DNA of 64,000 nucleotides from Rhizobiaceae bacterium. Its GTDB lineage: Bacteria > Pseudomonadota > Alphaproteobacteria > Rhizobiales > Rhizobiaceae. This document shows, piece after piece, positions 57,021-64,000 of this stretch. Each line of letters begins with the position of its first letter. Positions within the stretch are counted from its first letter, which is position 1. A model generated the notes under the pieces. That model saw nothing but the letters and a program-made list of their open reading frames with translations, was not told the origin of the DNA and did not search any database. The stretch lies in the NCBI GenBank assembly GCA_017643025.1, contig JAEPOG010000004.1, positions 544,141 to 608,140 on the forward strand. The letters are read 5' to 3'. Position numbers and translations under genes: made by a program.

Positions 57021-57791
57021 ATGAACCAGCCCCTGGTTGCGGTTCCTGCCGATAAGCGATTTTTCGACCGGTATGACTGGCACGCGACCCCGCATCAGTA
57101 CCTTGAAGCGCTCGTCGCCGCCGCCGGGGTTCTGCCCGTCGTGGTGCCCGCCATGGGAGACCGGATCGACCTCGATGGCCTGCTTGCTTCCGTCGACGGC
57201 GTGATGGTGACTGGCTCGAAGTCGAACGTGCACCCTTCGCACTACGGTGGCGACGCCAGCGAGAAAAACGGCCCCTACGACCTGGACCGGGACGCCACCG
57301 CGCTGCCGCTCATCCGCAAGGCCGTCGAGCGGGGCGTTCCGCTACTCGCCATCTGCCGCGGCATCCAGGAGATGAATGTTGCTCTCGGCGGAACGCTTGC
57401 CACCGAAGTGCAGGACATCGCAGGCCGCATGGATCATCGCGGACCGGATGGCGACCACGACACGCGCTTCTCGATCAGGCAGCCAGTCAGGATCGCGGAA
57501 GGTTCCTGCCTTGCAGGAGTCTTCGGCGCCGGCGAGATCATGGTCAACTCGGTCCATCGGCAGGCGGTCGACCGGCTCGGGCCGCGCTTGATCGTCGAGG
57601 CCGTGGCGCCTGACGGAACGGTGGAAGCGATATCCGTGAAGGACGCGCCGGCATTTGCGGTCGGCGTTCAGTGGCACCCCGAATATTGGGCAAGCACCGA
57701 CGAGAATTCGGCGAAGATATTCCGCGCTTTCGGCGATGCCGTGCGCGCGCAAAGCACTCGCCGCGGTTCCTATTCGTCGGCGGCGGAGTAG
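57021..57791 (+). CDS. Gamma-glutamyl-gamma-aminobutyrate hydrolase family (PuuD-like, class I glutamine amidotransferase)
   Basis: A 256-residue peptidase C26 protein. The nucleophile Cys is in LLAICRGIQEMNVALGG (about 112) and the His/Glu pair in VQWHPEYW (about 218). PuuD releases GABA from gamma-glutamyl-GABA in putrescine catabolism; no other puu genes are here, so the substrate is uncertain. The ATG at 57021 starts MNQPLVAVPAD; a longer frame opens at 56952. It is divergent from the TRAP operon; the 283-base gap holds no gene. Confidence 0.9.
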   Translation: MNQPLVAVPADKRFFDRYDWHATPHQYLEALVAAAGVLPVVVPAMGDRIDLDGLLASVDGVMVTGSKSNVHPSHYGGDASEKNGPYDLDRDATALPLIRKAVERGVPLLAICRGIQEMNVALGGTLATEVQDIAGRMDHRGPDGDHDTRFSIRQPVRIAEGSCLAGVFGAGEIMVNSVHRQAVDRLGPRLIVEAVAPDGTVEAISVKDAPAFAVGVQWHPEYWASTDENSAKIFRAFGDAVRAQSTRRGSYSSAAE

Positions 57792-57795
57792 ACGA

Positions 57796-58200
57796 TCAGA
57801 ACGATGCGTCGCTGAGCGCGATCAGCGGAGCGCCCGGCCCGTAGGCCTCGAATGCGAGGCCGTCGCTCGCCGCGAAACGCAGCGCGACCGAACCATCCTC
57901 GGCAACGAACTCCACGGTGCCATCGGACACGTCAGACCAGTAGCGCGCATCGGCATAGTCGCCGAGGTCGTCGCTGCACCCGGTCCCGATTTCGAGCCTG
58001 GCACGCAAGTCGGAAACCTGCTCCCCTTTGCTCACGAAGCAGCCGGTCTGGCGACCGGCGCGCAGCACTTCGAACCGCTGGTGGATCGAGGCGCCGTTCT
58101 CTTCGGAGATATCAGCGGGAAGGTTGCCGGACGGCCCCAGATATGCAGCGCCTGCCAGCGCCATGACGAGCATGCCGCCGCCAAATTTCATCACCCCCAT
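57796..58200 (-). CDS. Exported protein, possibly protease-inhibitor (Inh/Omp19)-like
   Basis: A 134-residue protein with an N-terminal signal or anchor (KFGGGMLVMALAGAAYLG, starting at ATG 58200 or 58191). The mature part has two Cys (GCFVSK, GTGCSDD) and the pattern W, acidic turn, G, L, PLIALSD that loosely resembles AprI/Inh and Omp19 domains. The match is weak and I would not rely on it. It is convergent with the hydrolase gene, 4 bases apart. Confidence 0.65.
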   Translation of the reverse strand: MGVMKFGGGMLVMALAGAAYLGPSGNLPADISEENGASIHQRFEVLRAGRQTGCFVSKGEQVSDLRARLEIGTGCSDDLGDYADARYWSDVSDGTVEFVAEDGSVALRFAASDGLAFEAYGPGAPLIALSDASF

Positions 58201-58281
58201 CGCCCGTCCCCCGGCCTGATTTGCATGGGTGGGAAGATCGCGTGACGGAAGTAAAGGCCGCGTTAAGAATTTCGCTTCGCG

Positions 58282-59259
58282 TCAACGCCGGCGAGCGATT
58301 TCAGCCGTTTCGGGCACCGGCGAGATTGCGGTTCCTTCAGTGAACCACGACACCAGATTGTCGGCGACCCGATCGGCCATCGCCTGGCGCGTATGGATTG
58401 TCGCCGAACCGACATGCGGCAGCAGACAAACATTGGGAAGCGCGAGGAGAGCGTCCGGCACGCGTGGCTCGTCGGCGAACACGTCGAGCCCGGCAGCGTG
58501 GATTGTGCCGTCGGAAAGCGCCTTGACCAGCGCCGGCTCGTCGACCGTACTGCCGCGCCCGACATTAATGAAAACGCCGTCCGGGCCGAGGGCGGCAAGG
58601 ATATCGGAATTCACGGCCTTTTCAGTCGAGGTGCCACCAGGCGCGACGGAAATGAGAGTGTCGACGGCCGCGGCCATCTCCTTCAGGCTCGCGTGATACG
58701 TATACGGCACGCCTTCGACCTTCCGGCGGTTGTGGTAGCTCACGGGCAGACCGAACGCCTCGATGCGGCGCGCTATTGCCTGGCCGATTCGGCCCATGCC
58801 GAAAATGCCGACACTGCGCCCGCGCAGGGTTGCCGCCGTCAGCGGATAGTTGCCCTCGCCAGCCCATTTTCCATCGCGCAGCCAGGCTTCCGCCTTGGGC
58901 AGTTCCCGCACTGTGTTGATCAGCAAGCCGAGCGCCGTATCGGCCACTTCCTCGGTCAGCACGTCCGGCGTGTTGGTCACCACGACGCCGCGTTTCGCAC
59001 AGTGCGCTGCGTCGACATGGTCATAGCCGACTCCGAAACTCGCGACGATCTCAAGCTTCGGAAGCGCATCGACGAAAGCCGCGTTGACCGGCGAGGAAAC
59101 GGCCGCGCCGCGCACCTCGGCCGCCAGCGCGGCGTCGATCAGCGCGGGATCGGCGCGGTCGATACGAACGAGCCGAAAGCGCTCGCCGACGCGCTCGACC
59201 GCGTGCGGATGCAGCCCGCCCGGAACAAGGATGGTGATCTCGCTCGTCGGTGCGCTCAT
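58282..59259 (-). CDS. 2-hydroxyacid dehydrogenase (glyoxylate/hydroxypyruvate reductase-like)
   Basis: A 325-residue D-2-hydroxyacid dehydrogenase. The Rossmann loop is GIFGMGRIGQAIARR (about 150-164). Catalytic Arg is in NVGRGSTVDE (about 238), Glu in DVFADEPRVPD, and His in LLPHVGSAT. Glyoxylate, hydroxypyruvate or a sugar-derived 2-ketoacid are possible substrates. It lies 43 bases downstream of the LacI gene on the same strand, so this regulator may control it. Confidence 0.92.
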   Translation of the reverse strand: MSAPTSEITILVPGGLHPHAVERVGERFRLVRIDRADPALIDAALAAEVRGAAVSSPVNAAFVDALPKLEIVASFGVGYDHVDAAHCAKRGVVVTNTPDVLTEEVADTALGLLINTVRELPKAEAWLRDGKWAGEGNYPLTAATLRGRSVGIFGMGRIGQAIARRIEAFGLPVSYHNRRKVEGVPYTYHASLKEMAAAVDTLISVAPGGTSTEKAVNSDILAALGPDGVFINVGRGSTVDEPALVKALSDGTIHAAGLDVFADEPRVPDALLALPNVCLLPHVGSATIHTRQAMADRVADNLVSWFTEGTAISPVPETAEIARRR

Positions 59260-59302
59260 CGTTTCTTCCGTGATGGTGGTTGCGCCGAATTGGCGGCGCA
59301 GA

Positions 59303-60340
59303 TCAGCTTCGCTGGCGCGGCTTACCGGTCGACTGGCGGATATGCAATTCCGGCTTGATGAGTTCCTGCTTCGGCTCGAGCGGAGCGCCGTTTAGCCGGT
59401 CGAGCAGGACACGCGCCGCGCGCCGGCCCACCTCGCGCTGGCCGTTCCAGACGGTGGTCAGCGCAGGCGTGGCGATCGCCGCTTCTTCGAGGTCGTCATA
59501 GCCGGTGACAGAAATGTCCACGCCCGGAACCAGCCCGGCACGGGCGATCCCGTTCATCAGGCCGATAGCGACGAGGTCGTTCCAGCAGACGGCCGCCGTC
59601 GGTTTTTCCTCGAGCGCCAGGAACGTCACGGCGGCCTCGAAACCCGCCTGCTTCGTACGCGGACCCGGAATGCGCATCGACGTCAGCACTTCCAGCCCGG
59701 CCTTTTCCATCGCCGCGACATAACCCTGATAGCGGTGGCGGCCTGTCGAGGTCTGGTCCGTGCCGCCAATCATCGCGATGCGGGTATGGCCGAGCGAGAT
59801 GAGATGGTTTGTGGCGAGCCCTATGCCGTAGGCGTCGTCGCCGCGAAACACCGGAACGCCCGCGCCCTCCACCGACCGCGCAATCAGCACGGCAGGCATC
59901 GCGTTGTCCTCGGCGAGCCGGATGTCCTCAGGCGGGGTGCCGATGGCCGGCGACATGATCACCCCGTCGGCGCCGAGTTGCAGCAGCGTGTCGATGAAGG
60001 TGCGCTGCTTCTCGATCTGGTCGTAGTGGTTGGACAGCAGGAAGGTCTGCCGCGAACGGTCGAGTTCCGTCTCGATGGAGCGCAGTATCTCGGCATAGAA
60101 CGGGTTCATGATGTCGTGCACCACGACCCCTACGATGCCCGACCGCGACGTGCGCAGGCTGGCTGCACGGCGGTTGTAGATATAGCCGATCTCGCGTGCG
60201 TGCGCCTTGATGCGTTCGCGCGTGGCGTCAGCCACAAGCGGACTGTCGCGCAGGGCCAGCGACACGGTGGCGGTCGAAACCCCGAGTCCTTCGGCAATCG
60301 TCGAAAGCTTGATTTTCTGAGCCAGCGGCTCTTCCCCCAA
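59303..60340 (-). CDS. LacI family transcriptional regulator
   Basis: A protein of about 340 residues with an N-terminal LacI helix-turn-helix (KLSTIAEGLGVSTATVSLAL, then ADATRERIKAHAREIGYIYN) and a periplasmic-binding-like sugar domain. The start is unclear: TTG at 60340 has no ribosome binding site, while CTG at 60325 is preceded by GGGGGA with 7 bases and gives the family-like MAQKIKLS. No ATG is available. It is followed by the 2-hydroxyacid dehydrogenase. Confidence 0.9.
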   Translation of the reverse strand: MGEEPLAQKIKLSTIAEGLGVSTATVSLALRDSPLVADATRERIKAHAREIGYIYNRRAASLRTSRSGIVGVVVHDIMNPFYAEILRSIETELDRSRQTFLLSNHYDQIEKQRTFIDTLLQLGADGVIMSPAIGTPPEDIRLAEDNAMPAVLIARSVEGAGVPVFRGDDAYGIGLATNHLISLGHTRIAMIGGTDQTSTGRHRYQGYVAAMEKAGLEVLTSMRIPGPRTKQAGFEAAVTFLALEEKPTAAVCWNDLVAIGLMNGIARAGLVPGVDISVTGYDDLEEAAIATPALTTVWNGQREVGRRAARVLLDRLNGAPLEPKQELIKPELHIRQSTGKPRQRS

Positions 60341-60405
60341 AACGGCTGGCCTGGCGCAAAGACCTAAACTGTTTAATTGCTCTTAGGCCAATGCCGTCCG
60401 GCAAG

Positions 60406-61347
60406 TCAAAGCTTTTTCGCCGGCTCTCCGGATTCTGGTGTCGGCGCACTTCGGGTCGCAAGCCGCAGGCGGTGCTCGCGATGGGCGATGTAGATGCCGC
60501 CGGCCATGATGATCGCAGCACCCGTCATGACCCAACGATCGGGGAAATCGCCGAACACCAGCCACCCCAGCGCGATGGACCAGACCATCTGCAGGTAGGA
60601 CACCGGCGCAAGGGCGGTTGCTTCCGCTTGCCGGTAGGCGAGTATGAACAGCAGGTGCCCCCCGGCGCCGAGTATGCCAAGGGTAAGGAAAACGCCGATC
60701 ACGACTGCGTCCGTGGGAAGGCTGGCGTAGAACGGCACCAGCGGCAGCATGAGGATGACGGGCGCCAGGCCGGACACGAAGATCATGCTCTGCGCGCTTT
60801 CGGTCGCCCCCAGCCTTCGCGTCAGGATAGCGTAGCAGGCATAAATGAGCATGTTGGCGAAGGCATAAACATGGCCGATCTCGAACACGCCGAAGCCGGG
60901 CCGCACGATGATCAGCACGCCGACAAAGCCGGCAATAACCGCCAGCCAGCGCCGCCACCCGGCCCACTCGCCGAGCAGGGGACCGGCGAGTGCGGTAATG
61001 ACCATCGGCGCGGCGAAAAAGATCGATACGCTTTCAGCCAGCTGAAGGGTCTGCAGGGCAAGGAAGGTGGAAACGGTTGCGCCGAACAGACACAGCGCAC
61101 GCACGATTTGCAGGAAATAGTTTCGCGGCAGAAGCGCCGCCGGATCGCGCCAGGCGCGGTAGAACACCACGACGGCAATGACGTGAACGACGTAACGTAC
61201 CCAGGCCACGAAGAGCGGCGCCACGCCCGCGACGACAACGAACTTTGCGCTCGCCTCGAAAGTCGAGAACACGAAGGTCGACGCCGCCACCAGAAGGATC
61301 GCGGAGAGCGGGGCCGCGGTTTCGGCTCTGATCTTGGGTGGCTTCAA
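60406..61347 (-). CDS. EamA/DMT family transporter
   Basis: A 313-residue protein with ten predicted membrane helices in two EamA repeats (about 10-145 and 155-295). It is typical of drug/metabolite exporters of unknown substrate. ALQTLQLAESVSIFFAAPMV in repeat 1 and GAGGHLLFILAYRQAEATAL in repeat 2 are characteristic. It is upstream of the LacI gene by 65 bases, and the C-terminus is a basic cytoplasmic tail. Confidence 0.92.
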   Translation of the reverse strand: MKPPKIRAETAAPLSAILLVAASTFVFSTFEASAKFVVVAGVAPLFVAWVRYVVHVIAVVVFYRAWRDPAALLPRNYFLQIVRALCLFGATVSTFLALQTLQLAESVSIFFAAPMVITALAGPLLGEWAGWRRWLAVIAGFVGVLIIVRPGFGVFEIGHVYAFANMLIYACYAILTRRLGATESAQSMIFVSGLAPVILMLPLVPFYASLPTDAVVIGVFLTLGILGAGGHLLFILAYRQAEATALAPVSYLQMVWSIALGWLVFGDFPDRWVMTGAAIIMAGGIYIAHREHRLRLATRSAPTPESGEPAKKL

Positions 61348-61420
61348 AAGGTGATCACTTGGCTGCTGCGATCGCCCTTAATCGTCTGTTTATTTTGGAC
61401 GGGCAAGGACTGCCTCGGCG

Positions 61421-61891
61421 CTATTCGTCCCCGTCGTCGTCGGAATCGTCCTGTTCGACCTCGATGTTCGACAGGTTTGCCTCGATCCGGTTGAGGAATT
61501 TTCCGAGCGTCTTCTGGTCCTTCTTGTCGAGACCCTTCATCGCCTGCTTCTCGGTCTTGCGGATCGATTTTTCGATCGAGCGGATGGCGTCGCGGCCTGT
61601 CTCGGTGAGAAAGATATGCGCCTGCCGCGAGTCGGTCTCGCTCGCCCGGCGCTCGAGAAAGCCTTGGGTCTGCAACCGGTTTATCGTCTTGGTGATCGTC
61701 GGAGGGCGCACGCCGAGCCGGTTTGCAAGCGCCCCCGGCGTCTGCCCGTCGGTATCGCTGAGCGCCAGCATTACCTGATCCTGTCCGGCATAGAGACCCT
61801 GCTGCAGAAGCCTTGAAGCCAGCATCGTCCGCGAAAGCCTGGCCGCCGATTGCAGCCTGCCGATCATGGCGCCCTTCGCCGCCTTGGCCAT
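61421..61891 (-). CDS. MarR family transcriptional regulator
   Basis: A 156-residue MarR protein with a winged helix (ANRLGVRPPTITKTINRLQT, then RRASETDSRQAHIFLT) and a strongly acidic C-terminus (VEQDDSDDDGDE). The ATG at 61891 has GGGAGGG 5 bases upstream; the frame extends to 62182 without support. It is divergent from the creatininase gene and 73 bases upstream of the EamA gene, a likely target. Confidence 0.9.
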   Translation of the reverse strand: MAKAAKGAMIGRLQSAARLSRTMLASRLLQQGLYAGQDQVMLALSDTDGQTPGALANRLGVRPPTITKTINRLQTQGFLERRASETDSRQAHIFLTETGRDAIRSIEKSIRKTEKQAMKGLDKKDQKTLGKFLNRIEANLSNIEVEQDDSDDDGDE

Positions 61892-62042
61892 GGTGCCCTC
61901 CCTGGGTAACCCCGTTAGCAGTTTGCGGCGAACGCCCGCGAAATGATAAGTTTCACGCCGGTTCCGAACTGTCGGCAGTCTTGCCGACTGGCGCTTTGCC
62001 GGCAACATGTTCGCCCTCATGCCAGAGTGATTTTTCATTTCT

Positions 62043-62804
62043 ATGACAAAGGCTGCCGACAAACAGACCGTTCGTGGCAGGATCGCTATCTTGCCGCTCG
62101 GCGCGACGGAGCAGCACGGCCCGCATCTCCCGCCAGAGACCGACTGGATCATTGCCGAAGGCATCTGTGCGCGGCTGCGCAAACGTCTTCCGCCGGTGCC
62201 CGAGGTTGAATTCCTGCCGGTGGAAAAAGTCGGCTATTCGATAGAGCACTCGGACGATCCGGCGACCCGCAGCCTTGCCTTCGACGACGCGGTGAACCGC
62301 TGGATCGCAATCGGTGAAGAGGCCAACCGGCGTGGCATCCGCAAATTCGTGATGCTCAACGCGCATGGCGGGAACTCGCCGCTGATGACCATCGTCGCGA
62401 CGGAGCTGCGCGTTCGCTTCACCATGCTCGCGGTCGCAACGAGCTGGACGCGCTTCGGCTATCCGCCAGATCTGGTGACGGATGCGGCCCGCGCCATCGA
62501 CATCCACGCCGGCTTCATTGAAACCTCGGTCATGCTGGCGTTGCGCCCCGACCTCGTCGACATGAGCCGGGCACGAAACTTCCCCAGCGCCCAGTCCGAT
62601 TTCGCCGGCGCGTTCACGCATCTGCGCGCTTATGGGCCGCATGCGCTCGGCTGGAAAATGAGCGATCTTTCTCCAGCCGGTGCGACCGGCAACGCCGCTG
62701 CAGCGACTGCGGAAGCTGGCGAGCGCATTCTCGATCACGCTGTCTCGGGTCTGCTTGAGTTGCTCGCCGATGTCGACCGGTTCGATCTGGAGCGTCTCAA
62801 GTAG
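62043..62804 (+). CDS. Creatininase family protein
   Basis: A 253-residue metal-dependent amidohydrolase-like protein of the creatininase/FAPy-deformylase/MftE family. Metal ligands are in LPLGATEQHGPHLPPETD (Glu, His, Asp) and LNAHGGNSP. Substrates in the family are diverse (creatinine, formamidopyrimidines, peptide tails); the context does not decide. No clear ribosome binding site precedes the ATG at 62043. Confidence 0.9.
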   Translation: MTKAADKQTVRGRIAILPLGATEQHGPHLPPETDWIIAEGICARLRKRLPPVPEVEFLPVEKVGYSIEHSDDPATRSLAFDDAVNRWIAIGEEANRRGIRKFVMLNAHGGNSPLMTIVATELRVRFTMLAVATSWTRFGYPPDLVTDAARAIDIHAGFIETSVMLALRPDLVDMSRARNFPSAQSDFAGAFTHLRAYGPHALGWKMSDLSPAGATGNAAAATAEAGERILDHAVSGLLELLADVDRFDLERLK

Positions 62805-62907
62805 CGCAATTGGCACGCATCGTTCCCTGAGTTGGATGATGCAATCCGCCCTCGGTGCCCCTATATGACCGGCACCAAATCTTCACCGACATTACAAAGG
62901 CCGCACC

Positions 62908-63945
62908 ATGTCCGAAGCTGCCGCTCCCAACACCGCTCCCCTCCCCGTCACCGTCCTCACCGGTTATCTCGGTTCCGGCAAGACCACGCTTCTGAACCGC
63001 ATTCTCTCCGAGGACCACGGCAAGCGTTACGCGGTCATCGTCAACGAGTTCGGCGAGATCGGTATCGACAACGACCTGATCGTGGAATCCGATGAGGAAA
63101 TCTACGAGATGAACAATGGCTGCGTGTGCTGCACGGTGCGCGGCGATCTTATTCGCACCGTGGAAGGGTTGATGCGCCGGCCGGGCCGCTTCGACGCCAT
63201 CCTCGTCGAGACCACCGGACTGGCTGACCCCGCACCGGTCGCGCAGACTTTCTTCATGGATGACGACGTGCGCTCCAAGACCCGGCTCGACGCGGTGGTG
63301 GCGCTCGTAGACGCAAAGCATCTGCCGCTGCGCCTCAAGGACAGCAAGGAAGCCGAGGACCAGATCGCCTTCGCCGACGTCGTCGTACTCAACAAGACAG
63401 ATCTGGTAAGTGCCGAGGAACTGGCACAGGTGGAGGCGACCGTGCGCGCCATCAACCCGTCTGCGCGCATCCACAAGACCGAGCGCTCGGGTGTCGAGCT
63501 GGCCGAGGTGCTTAACCGCGGCGCCTTCGACCTGAAGCGCGCGTTGGAGAACGATCCGCACTTTCTCGACGCGGACGATCACGATCATGATCACCACGAC
63601 CATGATGGGCATGACCATGATCATCACCACCATGCCTCCGACATTCACGACGTGACTGTGCAGTCGATCTCGCTCCGCGCCGGCGAGATGGACCCGAAGA
63701 AATTCTTCCCGTGGATCGAAAAGACCACCCAGATGGACGGGCCGAACATTCTGCGGCTCAAGGGCATCATCGCGCTCAAGGACGACCCCGAGCGTTATGT
63801 GGTGCAGGGCGTGCACATGATCCTTGAAGGCGACCACCAGCGCGCATGGAAGGACGGCGAGAAGCATGAGAGCCGTTTGGTTCTGATCGGCCGCGACCTC
63901 GACACCGAGCGTCTGAAGCGCACCTTCGAGGCCTGCCAGGCCTGA
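62908..63945 (+). CDS. CobW/COG0523 G3E GTPase, putative metallochaperone
   Basis: A 345-residue GTPase. Walker A is [12 protein letters not shown] (19-30), the metal-binding CxCC motif is [11 protein letters not shown] (C72, C74, C75), and the NKTD guanine-specificity motif is LNKTD (about 166-170). A long His/Asp-rich loop (about 222-248) and a C-terminal CobW domain follow. COG0523 proteins deliver Zn, Co or Fe; the His loop favours zinc. No cobalamin genes are near, so CobW proper is less likely. After the stop only 55 bases remain, without features. Confidence 0.94.
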   Translation: MSEAAAPNTAPLPVTVLTGYLGSGKTTLLNRILSEDHGKRYAVIVNEFGEIGIDNDLIVESDEEIYEMNNGCVCCTVRGDLIRTVEGLMRRPGRFDAILVETTGLADPAPVAQTFFMDDDVRSKTRLDAVVALVDAKHLPLRLKDSKEAEDQIAFADVVVLNKTDLVSAEELAQVEATVRAINPSARIHKTERSGVELAEVLNRGAFDLKRALENDPHFLDADDHDHDHHDHDGHDHDHHHHASDIHDVTVQSISLRAGEMDPKKFFPWIEKTTQMDGPNILRLKGIIALKDDPERYVVQGVHMILEGDHQRAWKDGEKHESRLVLIGRDLDTERLKRTFEACQA

Positions 63946-64000
63946 TGCCGTTTTGCACTATGTCGCCCGGATGGTAGTAGCATCTCGATCTATCGCTACT

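Overview
The window is a GC-rich, densely coded stretch of alphaproteobacterial chromosome. Gene content and order point to Rhizobiales, most likely Phyllobacteriaceae close to Mesorhizobium. The evidence is the lgt-midA-pgeF-M24 run, a BA14K protein, a PetP/PetR-like MarR-response regulator pair next to a kinase, the MoxR-DUF58-DUF4159 operon, and separate petA, petB and petC genes rather than a fused fbcH. This taxonomic reading is inference. I see no insertion sequence, prophage, CRISPR array, rRNA or tRNA gene.

Layout. 1-9.8 kb: lgt, midA, pgeF and a creatinase-like M24 protein on the minus strand; ubiK, ybjN, csaA and ynfA on the plus strand; then a MarR-response regulator-histidine kinase operon divergent from a branched-chain aminotransferase. 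9.8-14.7 kb: small envelope and stress genes (glycine-rich protein, MBL hydrolase, BA14K, two cspA copies, DUF2189, DM13) and apt. 14.7-17.5 kb: the cytochrome bc1 operon petABC. 17.8-22.8 kb: a cupin gene broken by a deletion, a DUF6665-like protein and two tandem ABC exporters. 22.9-25.3 kb: a SoxR gene divergent from a luciferase-domain gene with a SoxR box between them, then nat and trmL. 25.2-28.5 kb: a YbhP/YbhN/ClsB-like membrane-lipid cluster. 28.6-34.3 kb: hemF, a GcvA-like LysR gene, cca, a CoA pyrophosphatase and several small proteins.

34.4-41.3 kb is a four-gene MoxR/VWA-type operon. 41.3-44.7 kb encodes the last steps of the beta-ketoadipate pathway (pcaIJ, pcaF) divergent from an IclR regulator, with a perfect palindrome between them. 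44.7-51.5 kb holds YkvA, PhhB, a low-molecular-weight phosphatase, ThpR, a TesA-YbbA-YbbP-like set and a Bax inhibitor-1 protein. 51.6-56.8 kb holds a 75-codon ORF whose start position is ATA, and an unusually large TRAP transporter (extended DctM, double-length DctQ, TakP-like binding protein). 57-64 kb holds a glutamine-amidotransferase-like hydrolase, a 2-hydroxyacid dehydrogenase with a LacI regulator and an EamA exporter, a MarR regulator, a creatininase-family protein and a CobW/COG0523 metallochaperone.

Most of this is ordinary core chromosome. I did not find a clear new defence or mobile system. The observations most worth following are: a 31-bp element duplicated upstream of both cold-shock genes; the SoxR box inside a 19-bp promoter spacer; three convergent gene pairs whose C-terminal tails overprint the neighbour; the ATA-start ORF; the TRAP permease with a long coiled-coil tail; the M24 protein without metal ligands; and the uncharacterised MoxR-DUF58-DUF4159-VWA operon.
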